Part shown: one piece after another, positions 46,670 through 56,431 of the stretch
How positions within the stretch are numbered: position 1 is the stretch's first letter
How the letters are laid out: every line of letters begins with the position of its first letter
Assembly (NCBI RefSeq): GCF_036884655.1
Contig: NC_088331.1
Coordinates: 20,882,001-20,946,000 of the forward strand
DNA length: 64,000 nt
Source of the DNA: Musa acuminata AAA Group
Lineage: Eukaryota; Streptophyta; Magnoliopsida; Zingiberales; Musaceae
Direction of reading: 5' to 3'
Translations under genes and position numbers: made by a program
The notes under the pieces: model-generated
The model's input: only the letters and a program-made list of their open reading frames with translations
Databases searched by the model: none
Told to the model about the DNA's origin: nothing

Positions 46670-48362
46670 GGTCAGCCCTCCTTTGAGTCCGATCTCCATA
46701 TCGACTCCAAGTGTGCCTTCATTTGTGTTGCTTTGGGTCGCTCCCCTACTTGATCTCGCAATGCATCCACCAATGCATTCTCTCAAGCGAGATCATGCGA
46801 CGTCTCATCGTCACTTGCTCAGTCCATTGAGCTTCGTGGAGTTGTTGTTTGTTGAGGTACTCCTTAACTTGTGAGGTTCGTCCCACATGATTCTCCCTAT
46901 GGAGAGCCGGGACTTATCCCTCCTGGATAACTGTCCTATTGGAGCAACATCTCTCTTCGTTTCGGAGACCACCATCCCCTTGGACTACTTCCATCCGCTC
47001 AACAAACTGTGCATTGTTCTGCCTCCTGCAAACACACTTGCTAGATTGCGACTTCATGTCAATACAGTCTCCGCTGCACCACTCAAGGCCTAGCAATATG
47101 CTGAACTCGTTACACACTTCAGCCTCCTACGGACGTATCCTTCACATGCCGAAGAGAAAGTTTTAATGCTCCATGGCGTCGAGTTTCGGTCGCCTTGGGA
47201 TGGTCACGAACATTCCATCATCCGCATACAAGCCCATGCATGAGTACCAAATTCATCGAGCTAGTAATTCCCCTCACCGTTGTGAGCTTTGCATAACTCT
47301 TTTGGTCGTTGAGCAACTCATTCCACCTTGCATGGTCTCATCCTTTACCAAGCGCCTCGCTTGCCTTGAGCACCATCAAGTATGGTTGTCAACGTTGAGC
47401 CGTAGCTCAAACTCAACCATCCCAACCTTTGTGCGCTCCGCATTCTTCCACGCTTATATGTTCTCGTGGTGCCTCTTGCGGGAAGGGTTGGCCATTCCTC
47501 TGAATACCAATCTCAGATGCCCGCTCCACCGACCGACTCCTTTTCCCTACATGCGGCACCCTTGCGTGTCCGTTCGTAAAGGTCAGCCTCCCCGAAGCCT
47601 CCCGTTGTCCCTTAGGATCAAGAAAAGAGAGAACGGGTTAGAGAGAATGCCTCAATCGGGATCCACAAGCAAACATCTCCGAAAACACTTTATAGACAAT
47701 GCAAATTACAAACATACTTTACAAGCTCTGAACAGTTGCACAACAAAGGGTAAAATGGTCCAGTACAGACCGAAGATCTCTCACACGTGTCCACATGACA
47801 CAACCTTTATTTACAAACCTTAAGAGGTCACCAACCTAACTAAAATGAGACTATTAAGCCTTCGGCCGTCCCTACATGCTGTACAAGACATGAACATACC
47901 AAAAGACACGGACATACATAAGTATTACATCAAACATCCTGTTTAGAAGTTTGTCCGTGACATGACAGATTGGTATGTACCGCCCGTACCGGATGGTATT
48001 ATTCGAAATTGCATACCTTGGTGAGAAGTCCCAAAGCCCTATTGCTTGTGTTCAAACCTCAGGAGGAAGTCCCAATAATAATATAAGAGGAGACCAAAAC
48101 CAGCAGTGATCCTCAATCTGTCGAGAGCACCCAGGTGCTGTCCAAAGACAAGTTGCATTTTAACGCTTTTGTTTAAATCTTTTGTTGCACTTTATTCTAT
48201 TTAGCCCTTGTAATTTGCACTTTAATTATACGAACAATAGATGTTGTTTTTTTTTGGTTTTATGCTTGTTCCTTATCGTTATCTTTTGCTCGACTAAAAC
48301 CTTCATCAAAGAGGTGGTATTGAATAGATGAGTCATCAAACCCGAATCCCATATGGATGAGG

Positions 48363-50150
48363 TGGTATCAGAGCAAGGGTTCCTTGCCTATGGATGGTTA
48401 CCACTAGACAAGGATACAAAGCCTATAGAGAAGAGCTAGAAGAATTGGAGTTCAAGTCACGCTCGCCAAGAGGAAGGAACATTGATTGGATGGTGGCCAA
48501 CACCTCGATAGCCTTGGCTGCTCGTACTACTTAAATGGTTGTATTAACCCAATGCATGGAGATTGTGATGGGTTGGCCAACCCCAAATAAAGGATGATTA
48601 AGCGAAGAACGTTGTAACAAAGGAGAGAGTTATCTCTATTTGAGACGTGTAGTTGTGAAGAAGAAACTACTAAGCAGGACATTATAGCAAGAACTCAGCC
48701 CTTTTAAGTCAAGGTTCTCATCAACATACCCTCCAAAGGGAAGCACTCGAAAGCCAAGAAGAACACCAGGAGTAGTAAAACCTCATCTTCTTCGAAAAAA
48801 AATGATTTATTCTACAATCATTGTAAAATTACAAGTCTAGAAGAATTGAAGTTCAAGTCACGCTCGCCAAGAGGAAGGAACATCGATTGGATGGTGGCCA
48901 ACACCTCGATAGCCTTGGCTGCTCATACTACTTAAATGGTTGTATTAACCCAACACATGGAGATTGTGATGGGTTGGCCAACCCCAAATAAAGGACGAGA
49001 ACGTCATAACAAAGGAGAGAGTTATCTCTATTTGAGACGTGTAGTTGTGAAGAAGAAACTACTAAGCAGGACATTATAGCAAGAACTCAGCCCTTTTAAG
49101 TCGAGGCTCTCATCAACATACCCTCCAAAGGGAAGCACTCGAAAGCCAAGAAGAACACTAGGAGTAGTAAAACCTCATCTTCTTTGAACAAAAATGATTT
49201 ATTCTACAATCATTGTAAAATTACAAGTCATATATAGGAGAAGTGTTGGATGGTTCACCTCGAATTCTTAGCAAGAAGTGGAAGAAGAACAATCAAAGTC
49301 AGTCTACAGAAACCATGATCGTAGTAGATGATCATCTCGAACTGGCATTGGTTTCACATTTGGATATGAGTTTATCATTGATTTTTATACCAAAGGTTAT
49401 AGACCTGAATTCGATCCCCAATTTAGAAGTTCGAGAAGAATTGTTCACTCTCGAGATCTAAGTGAAAGGAAAGGTAATCGATTTGGTCATCGACATTGGA
49501 AAGCAAAAGAATCTTATCTCAACACTCTTCATCCGAATCCATATCCTCTATGGTGGATCCACAAAGACATCAAGATAAAGATATATTGCAAATACAAATT
49601 CAAATTTACGGTCACCACCAAGTACATCGACAAAGTGACATACGAGGTGGTGCCTCTCAACATATGTCAAGTCATCTTCGGGAGCTTGTACTTATGGGAC
49701 TAAGAAGTCATCCACTTTCACCGACCCCATCAATTTATATTTAGGAAGGATGGAAAGAAGTTCATTATCAAGAAGGATAGAAGTGGATGGCCAATCGACT
49801 TAATGATGGTCGCCCATGCCAAAAGGATGGTGAACATGTGTCGGAAACTCATGGCTCACTTTGGCATGCAAATAACTTAAGTCTACCTCTAACATGATGA
49901 AAGAGAACAAACACAACGGGGTACTATCAACCTTGAAGCCTTGAGAAGAAAAAGAAAGTCCTCAAGACAAGTAAATTATGATCGACAACAAGGAGAACCC
50001 CATCAAAACAGCGTGCGTAGACAACACAACTAAGCAAGGTGATGTTGATGACATCGACCAACCAAAGCAAAACCTCCAACATACAAATGGAGGGAAAAGC
50101 AACCTCAAAGCAAGATTCAACGTGATGTGAGTTGCTTAATCGGGGAGACA
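48363..50150 (+). pseudogene. Internal region of gypsy element G
   Basis: Starts with TGGTATCAGAGC (48363-48374), then TGGATGGTTACCACTAGAC, the leader also seen in H. A 401-bp block is duplicated (next entry). At about 49545-49695 it reads WWIHKDIKIKIYCKYKFKF and VVPLNICQVIFGSLYLWD, the linker after protease. It ends with the purine tract GCTTAATCGGGGAGACA. No RT, RNase H or integrase was seen: strongly deleted. Confidence 0.7.
48436..49229 (+). repeat. ~400-bp tandem duplication in element G
   Basis: Copy 1 48436-48836 and copy 2 48837-49229 begin CTAGAAGAATTG and end ATTGTAAAATTACAAGTC. They differ at a few bases and by an 8-bp gap. Non-coding or degenerate gag. Confidence 0.93.
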
Positions 50151-50187
50151 TGATCGGCTGGAAGGCGACGGCGCTCGAGGCGTGGCT
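50151..50187 (+). repeat. Start of 3' LTR of element G (truncated)
   Basis: TGATCGGCTGGAAGG follows the purine tract, in line with the TGAT start of H LTRs. After about 37 bp it is replaced by the LTR end of element E. Confidence 0.5.
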
Positions 50188-50270
50188 GCGATCAAGGAGG
50201 GCCGATCCCCTCGAAGCGATCAAGGAGGCCAATCCCCTCGAAGTGATCATCCCCTTTCTCTTCTTTTTTA

Positions 50271-50349
50271 CGATAAGACTTTAGGGTCTTATCATTTGGT
50301 ATCAGAGCGACGATAAGACCTTCAGGGTCTTATCATTTGGTATCAGAGC
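50271..50349 (+). repeat. Duplicated LTR end and primer-binding site of element E
   Basis: The unit CGATAAGACTTTAGGGTCTT through TGGTATCAGAGC stands at 50271 and again at 50311, so TGGTATCAGAGC occurs at 50297-50308 and 50338-50349. GATAAGAC and GTCTTATC form an inverted repeat around the LTR terminus. The same doubled structure is seen at 53892-53960. Confidence 0.92.
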
Positions 50350-51914
50350 AACGATCCTTGGCATAGCTCGCCGCAGCCTTGCTTCCCTTTTTCCCCACCA
50401 CCACTACAAGGCAACTCTTTCTTCACTATTGTCGTTGTTTCCCTGGCCAGCGACCTTCGACCATCGCTCGAAGCTATCAAAAAAAAAAAAAAGAAATGAA
50501 AGAAAGAAAGAAAGAGAGAAGAAGTAGCAACCACAGCCACACACCCTTGCTTCCGGCCAGCTCACCCGCCGCCCGTCGTTGCTCTCTGGCCAGCAACCGA
50601 CTCTGCCCCACTTCCGGCCAGAGTCCACCACTGCCTCCCACCCGAGTCACCACCGCTGCCAGGAGACGATGTTGCCAGCGTCCCACTCCGCCGTAGCCCT
50701 GCTCTTCTCTATCGCCGCTGCAGGGCAACTCCTTCACCGTCGCCGCTGCTTCCCAGCCGATCGATCACCGCCGCCCATCTCCCAGCCACAACCCTAGCCG
50801 TACCCCTCCCTTGGGTCGCAGCCGCAGCCGTCGGTTGCCGCAGCCCCTCGTTGCAACAGTTGCAGAAACAGAGTTCCTCTGTTGCCGCAGCCCCTCGTCG
50901 ATCGCAGTCGCGCCTCCACCAACCGCGTCACCTCCAACACTCCTCTTCCCCTCCAGCGCCGTCGCCGCCCAGTCGACCCATCATCGCTGCGGGCCACCGT
51001 GCGACGACCGTCGCTCACCTCCCAACCGCCGTTCCACCTTGCTATGCATCCTTTGTAACCGAAACAAAGCACAGGCAGCTCACCTTCCTACCCTTGTTTC
51101 CAGCCGCACCACAGTCGCGGGTCCCCTTGTTGCTGCGAACACCAGTTGCCATCACCGTCGCTGTTATTGCCCAGCTAGTGCTAACGCTGCTCGCCGCCCA
51201 ACCGTGATCCTCGCAGCCTCTCCCTTGCTCTGGTAACAGAAACAGGGTAAATCACCGATTGCCTTTGTTCCCGTAGAGCCATCGTCGATTCCTATTCTCC
51301 ACTGCAACCGCAACCCCGGCCACTTCAACGCTGCCTCTCCCTTGCTCTGCCTCCGCTGTTGCAGCCGCCGGATGCCATCATCGCAGTCTCAACCTCACTA
51401 TTTAGCGATCGCTTCTATGAGTCACAACAGTTGCAGTCATCGCCTTCCAGCCCCCGTCGCAGCCATCGCATCGGCAAGCCCTTGTCGACGCTGCCCCCAA
51501 CCGCACCACTATCGCTACCTCTCAGCCCTCAGGAGCAGCAATCCCTCCACGCAGCGACTGCAACAAACATCGTTGCCTCTCACCAGTGCCTCCTTCCGTA
51601 GTGTGACAGAGACAGAGCAACGTTGCCTTCCATTTGTGTCGTCGTACCATCGCAACGGCGAGCCCTTGGCTGTGCTGCCCCAATCGCGCCACCATCGCTG
51701 CCTCCCAACCCTCAGTAGTAGCGATCCCTCCACGCAGCGACCACAACAAGCATCGTTGCCTCCTACGCAGCGAACACAGCTACATCCCCACATCCTCGCA
51801 GCAACCCTTCATTCCAATAGTGCTACCACCGATTGCATCACAACAACAGCACCGAGTAGGGCAGTGATTTATGCCCTAGTCTTGACACCAGAAACATGAG
51901 TTGAGATTACAGAT
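50350..51914 (+). other. GC-rich leader of element E
   Basis: About 1.5 kb rich in CCACCGTCGCC and CAGCC-type units, giving Pro/Ser/Ala/Arg-rich frames on both strands. These have no domain and correspond to a similar leader in F (56543-57990). Not host genes. Confidence 0.7.
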
Positions 51915-53182
51915 TTGCAGTCTTACAAAATGGTCATCGATAACTCAATGAAAGCACAAATGGAAGCATTGAAAATCATAATTGAGAATCGGCTGCAAGA
52001 AACACTTAATGATTTCAAAGAAAGCCTATTGGAGAGCCTCAGCAAATTTCAACAAGATGGGAGCTCAAGTTCTGCGTTGCACAGATCTGGAAATACTGGA
52101 AAAGGGCCCCAAGATTGTCACACAATCTGCTCATACATGAAGGTGGATGGATAGCTTGCCAAAATTTGTCAGACTTCTACAGTGTTGGAATATCAGAGTA
52201 GGTTTGAAAGATTATCAAATCAAGCTAGAGATTGGTCGGAACGACAACTTCTGGATATATTTATTGAAGGGCTTATTCCAGAGATCCGGTGTGAAGTTAA
52301 GGCTCGTTAACCCCGCACTATGATAGCTGCGATCTTATTCGTACATCTACGTGAGAAAAAAAATCAATATGGAAAATCATGGAAACAGAAGTGACAACCA
52401 CCAGATGATCAGTAAGCCACCCACCATATCTATTCCCAACCAAAGCCTTGACACCTGAGGACTAACCCAAGAAGAACTCAAGAAAAATTCAGCAAAGGGT
52501 TTGTACCAAGGTTCGCTGTATCGTACCGTACCGGCGTTTCAAACCGGGCTCGGTACGGTACGGTACCGGTGTACCGTGCGGTACATCAGGGCGTACCGAA
52601 TATTTTTTTATTTTTTTCATATTGTAGCAGTGTTACAGTATAGTACTGTAGCACTATAGAGGTACCGGGCGGTCCGCGTATCGGTGACCGGCGGTACGTT
52701 TCGGTACGACAGACCTTGGTTTGTACTATGATGAAAAGTGGAGTATGGAGCACCAATGTAAACAATGGCAACATATGATGATTGAGCCAATTAGAGAGGA
52801 ACCGAAAGCATAAGAGTTGGACTCCGATCATGAAGGTATAAATTCTAATGAAGATGTTGAAACTACCGTACATACAATGTATACATTAGTCGACTACTCT
52901 AACCCGCAAATTATGGAAGTTGCCGGAACTCTAGAGCCTCAGCCTATTATAGTTTTGATTGATACTAGTAGCACTAACAATTTTATGGACAGTGAGACTG
53001 TTGACCAATTGGCCCACCACATTGAAGACTATGACAGATTCGAAGTAAAGATTGTTGATGGACGAATTTTCACTTGTGATAGTAAAGGTTCAAAGATAAA
53101 ATTGATTATACAGGGCCAGAAGTTTCATGCAATGATTACTACACTGAAAGATCGACCTGTTGCTTACACTATCAAAAAGTGA
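51915..53182 (+). pseudogene. Gag-protease of element E, broken by a MITE
   Basis: Reads [36 protein letters not shown] and FIEGLIPEIRCEVKAR with stops between. The zinc-knuckle region is cut by the MITE at 52507. After it come YYDEKWSMEHQCKQW and the protease VLIDTSSTNNFMDSE, in which the catalytic D-T-G has become D-T-S. Related to but distinct from gypsy A. Confidence 0.8.
52507..52718. mobile_element. CGGTAC-type MITE, copy g (TSD GTTTGTAC)
   Basis: 212 bp. Ends CAAGGTTCGCTGTATCG and GGTACGACAGACCTTG. GTTTGTAC on both sides (52499-52506 and 52719-52726) is a perfect 8-bp duplication. The uninterrupted target is visible in the sister element F at about 58807-58814. Inserted in the zinc-knuckle codons of element E gag. 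Confidence 0.93.
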
Positions 53183-53960
53183 AGACCATACTTTCTTAAT
53201 CAACGAGTTATGATGCGTTGCAGATAGTTTATGGCTAAAGTGCTGAAAGAGAAGCTCCCCGAGATTGATGCTACTTAGCCTTGAGGACAAAGCTGATTTG
53301 AAGAGGGAGGAACTATTAGGACCCGTTTTCTGAGCTTTAAATAATATTTATTGAGTCTGTTTAGTCTAGTTATTTATTGAGTTGGTTTGGTTCAATTAGA
53401 GTTAAGTAGAGATTTATTTAATATTTATTTATTATTAGAGTTCAAGTCCTGATGGACTCTGGGTAGAACTTTATAAATAGGGATGTAACTACTTCTTTTC
53501 AGTTATCTATGAAAAATACTATTATGTCTTTTGACAAACTCTAGGAGGCTGATCCCCTCGAAGCGATCAAGGAGGGCCGATCCCCTCGAAGCGATCAAGG
53601 AGGCCGATCCCCTCGAAGTGATCATCACCTTTCTCTTCTTCTTTTTTACGATAAGACTTTAAGGTCTTATCATTTGGTAACAGAAACAGGGTAAATCACC
53701 GATTGCCTTTGTTCTCGCAGAGCCACCGTCGATTCCTATTCTCCACTGCAACCTCAACCCCGGCCACTTCAACGCTGCCTCTCCCTTGCTTTGCCTCCGC
53801 TGCTGTAGTCGTCGGATGCCATCATCGCAGTCTCAACCTCACTATTTAACGATCGCTTCCGTGAGTCATAACAGTTGCAGTCTTCCATTTCTTCTACGAT
53901 AAGACCTTAGGGTCTTATCATTTGGTATCAGAGCGACGATAAGACTTTAGGGTCTTATCA

Positions 53961-54732
53961 TGGAACTAGTCACTTTGTATATAAAGGATAGAATATGTAC
54001 ATTAGTTCAACTCGTTTGACAGATTTATGTTGCCTTCTGGAGCTTGAACATATTAATGATAGATTATTTGGACTGAATTGTAATAACCCAATAACCTCCT
54101 TTGAGCTTTAAAGGCTATCGTTCAAAGAACCACTTGGAAACCATATCAATGAAGTTTTATTGGCGAAGACAAAATCTTGTTAAATCTAGATTCATGTATC
54201 CTATTTGTTTGATATGTTAATATTTAAAGTCCTTGATTATGTGCAATCGTGTTCTATTGTTTTCTAATTTGATAGTCTATACTAAAAAGGTAACAATTAT
54301 ATTTTTCTTAGGGACCTAAATTTTAACATCAATCTTAGGAAGGACTAAGGTGCAAAGAAAGTGGAGATTTACTGTTGGGGACTTGTTTTTGTATTAGAAC
54401 TTCAAATCATTTCTGGGAAAATCATGTTTAAGTTTTTGGATTCTCAGTTTCTATTACTTAAAAGTATACAAGATTACAAAAGAAATTAAATTTGATCTTC
54501 TTGATGTAATCTAATCTTGATGATATTAAATTATAATAATTTAATTTAATGATAGATTTGAAAGAATAAAAGGAAAATATAGAAGTGAAGAAAAGTGGCT
54601 CGTGGATTAGTTTAGTGAGCCTCATGGATCGTGCATAGCTTCTTGTGTCCTAAGCGAAGCCATGAAAAGGAAGATAAGTGGAGGTGAAGAAAAATCTGTT
54701 TGTCGCAAGTCGTGTATGCCAAAAGAGGTTTG
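53961..54732 (+). other. Intron 5 stretch between elements E and F
   Basis: AT-rich and mostly stop-filled. It has no recognised element; it may be original intron DNA. Confidence 0.45.
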
Positions 54733-54942
54733 TGTTAGGATCCCTTTATTTTTGAAGTTTTTGAATAATGTTTATTGAGTCTGTTTAGTTCAGTTAGAGT
54801 TAAATAAAGGTTTATTTAATATTTATTATTAGAGTCCAAGTCCTGATGGACTCTGGGTGGAACTCTATAAATAATAATGTAACCGTTTCTTTTCGTAGAC
54901 AATGAAATATTATTATTAAGTCTTTTGACAAACCCTAGGAAG

Positions 54943-56431
54943 TGTTGTGAAATCATGGGGGCGACATCACATGCGCAGCCGAAGAACAAGAAAACAAAAT
55001 CCCCGATTCCCAAAGAGATGTTCGTCGTCGTGCAAAGATTGGTACGCAAAAATCCGCGAAACATGAAACTGCGTATAGATTGTGTTACCTAGGGAGATCG
55101 TATATCCCTGTTTCCTTGCAGATCCTTAGGAGAGGGTGAAGGAGGTCAAGCGTCCTCCTCTCTAGCGGTGATCCACACAGCAGGGTTGCGACGACGCTCC
55201 TCAAGACTCTAGGCCTGCTTTGAGGTGGAGAGGAAGAGGAGAATAGGAAAGGCAAGCAAAGACTCTAGCCTATGAGGTTGTGAATCCCTCCTATTTATAG
55301 AGATCCCGTATCAAACCCTAATGGGTCATTCCCTAGTGGGTATTGGATCTGCATCCAATAAGACAAGGGCTTCGTCGGATATCTCATATCCGAACCTCTA
55401 CTCATCGCAATGCCTACCATATGTGTGTGACCCTCTAGGCCCAATATCGAGCTGGCCGTGAGTCATACCTGTCAGAACTCCTTCTAACTCAGTGAATTAT
55501 TATCTCTGTAATAATTCACTCGACTCATCGACTACGGACGTACTAGGCCACTACGCCGTAGTCCCCAGACGATACAGGGGAATCCAATCCATTGGACCTG
55601 TCTGTCCTCAGTTACCATGTACCTATAGTCCCTCATCCATCTAATATCCCAGAGACCGTATATCGAGCATGGTGCTGTCAGACCCATACGGTTTCTACTC
55701 AAGTCTCGCTCTAATCGGATTCTCCCGGAGAACTCTTTCTCTCTCAACCCGAATGACCCTGGCCAGGGATTTGTCTGAGCAAGAACACATGGGATATTCC
55801 TCTCATGACGCCGAGAGTGGATGATTCTCTGTCGACACTCAATAGCCCTCGTAAGGTCGACTACCACTCCCAATGACCAGCTGTACTAGATCTGGGACAG
55901 CCAAACCTATAAGTCTGGTATCAAAGAGTGGAGCACTCATACAGGACATCCTTGGTGTCTCAAGTCTAAGGACCAGATACACCACTAGGACTACGGAATC
56001 GCTGTCTGACAATAAGGCATCATCAACCATCCAGCATTCCGTAAGCGGATCAATCAGTGAACTCATTCTCCAATGAGCACCTGTACTGTATCCCTACTGT
56101 CCTTACACGAGCAGCTATGAGACCAGCTGCATCCATCATATGGACGGGTATACAGCACACCAGTCTATCCGGTTATCACGATGTCCCTCTCGAGTAACCT
56201 ATGATCGGGATTATTTAGGATATGTGTTTAAAGGTGAATCGATCTTATTATCGTGATCTCATCACGATCCGATTCCCATTGCACAAATCCAAGGACATCA
56301 CAATATATATATGCATTTATGCAATAGTTATAAAGTGATATACGCCAAAATATAATAAGCAAAAAGATTCTGTATCAAGTCACACGTGCCATCACTCACG
56401 TGATTGGCTTGCTGGGCACCTATGACTAATA
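54943..56431 (-). mobile_element. Solo LTR, 1.49 kb, reverse orientation (TSD GGAAG)
   Basis: Starts TGTTGTGAAATCATGGGGG and ends ATGACTAATA on the + strand; on its own strand it ends CAACA and starts TATTAG (TG to TA change). GGAAG flanks both sides (54938-54942, 56432-56436), splitting the LTR of F. It contains a TATA region (CTATTTATAGAGATC near 55293), which supports an LTR. The family was not recognised with certainty; it lacks any internal coding region. Frames inside (for example 55532-55873, minus) are not genes. Confidence 0.82.

Larger units (their letters stand above)
41606..47962 (-). mobile_element. Large non-coding LTR element (LARD-like), probably minus strand
   Basis: Direct repeats at 41606-41988 and 47552-47962 share GCGGCACCCTTGCGTGTCCG at one end and GTTTGTCCGTGACA at the other; they differ by a ~28-bp indel and scattered bases. 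Read on the minus strand, the LTR starts TGTCACGG and ends near GGGTGCCGCA, with AGTGGGGGAGAA (polypurine tract) next to the left LTR. No primer site or clear gag/pol was found in 5.5 kb of internal DNA; short frames show no motif. No 5-bp duplication is readable at the borders. Carries a hAT-like element and a TRIM array. Confidence 0.75.
41267..48020. mobile_element. CGGTAC-type MITE, copy f, split by a 6.4-kb LTR element
   Basis: Left part 41267-41605 starts CAAGGTTCGCAATTTCG; right part 47963-48020 ends GAAATTGCATACCTTG. The outer flanks are both GTGAGAAG (41259-41266 and 48021-48028), a perfect 8-bp duplication even though they are 6.8 kb apart. Joined, the parts resemble copy d in order and content (core CGCTCGGTACGGTACGATAC, TATA/TACA tract, GTACCGCCCGTACC near the right end). 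Confidence 0.87.
40916..48362 (+). mobile_element. 5' LTR of gypsy element G, split by nested insertions
   Basis: The LTR is present as 40916-41266 (GGCCCTAAGCTGAGAAGAGA block, as in H LTRs) and 48029-48362, ending just before the primer site TGGTATCAGAGC at 48363-48374. Between them stands the MITE 41267-48020 with its own insertions. Only G to the right has internal sequence. The left end is truncated or too diverged to fix. Confidence 0.6.
50188..53960 (+). mobile_element. Gypsy element E: short, without RT and integrase
   Basis: The 5' LTR is represented by its last ~107 bp (50188-50294), followed by primer sites, a ~1.5-kb GC-rich leader, gag and protease. Protease is then joined almost directly to the end of pol: KLIIQGQ is followed by non-pol sequence and LPEIDAT, then GACAAAGCTGATTTGAAGAGGGAGG (end of pol and purine tract as in A). 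The complete 3' LTR is 53314-53672. 53673-53960 repeats leader sequence (as at 51231-51440) and a second LTR end, so a third unit once existed. Depends on other elements for movement. Confidence 0.8.

Noticed and set aside
47173..47823. 216-codon + frame as a host gene
   Set aside because: It runs from the LARD interior across the start of its right LTR; no domain, and its end is LTR sequence.
50404..51899. Long Ser/Pro/Arg/Ala-rich frames on both strands (also 56486-57948, 43284-43797, 849-1191)
   Set aside because: They lie in GC-rich element leaders or hAT interiors, overlap on opposite strands and show no domain.
12376..53965. TGGAA before the LTR start of H (12376-12380) and after the last LTR end of E (53961-53965)
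   Set aside because: A 5-bp match is expected by chance among many comparisons, and the two LTR ends belong to different families (TGAT... and ...TCTTATCA).
55532..56066. Minus-strand frames of 113 and 75 codons
   Set aside because: They fall inside a solo LTR bounded by GGAAG; no domain recognised.
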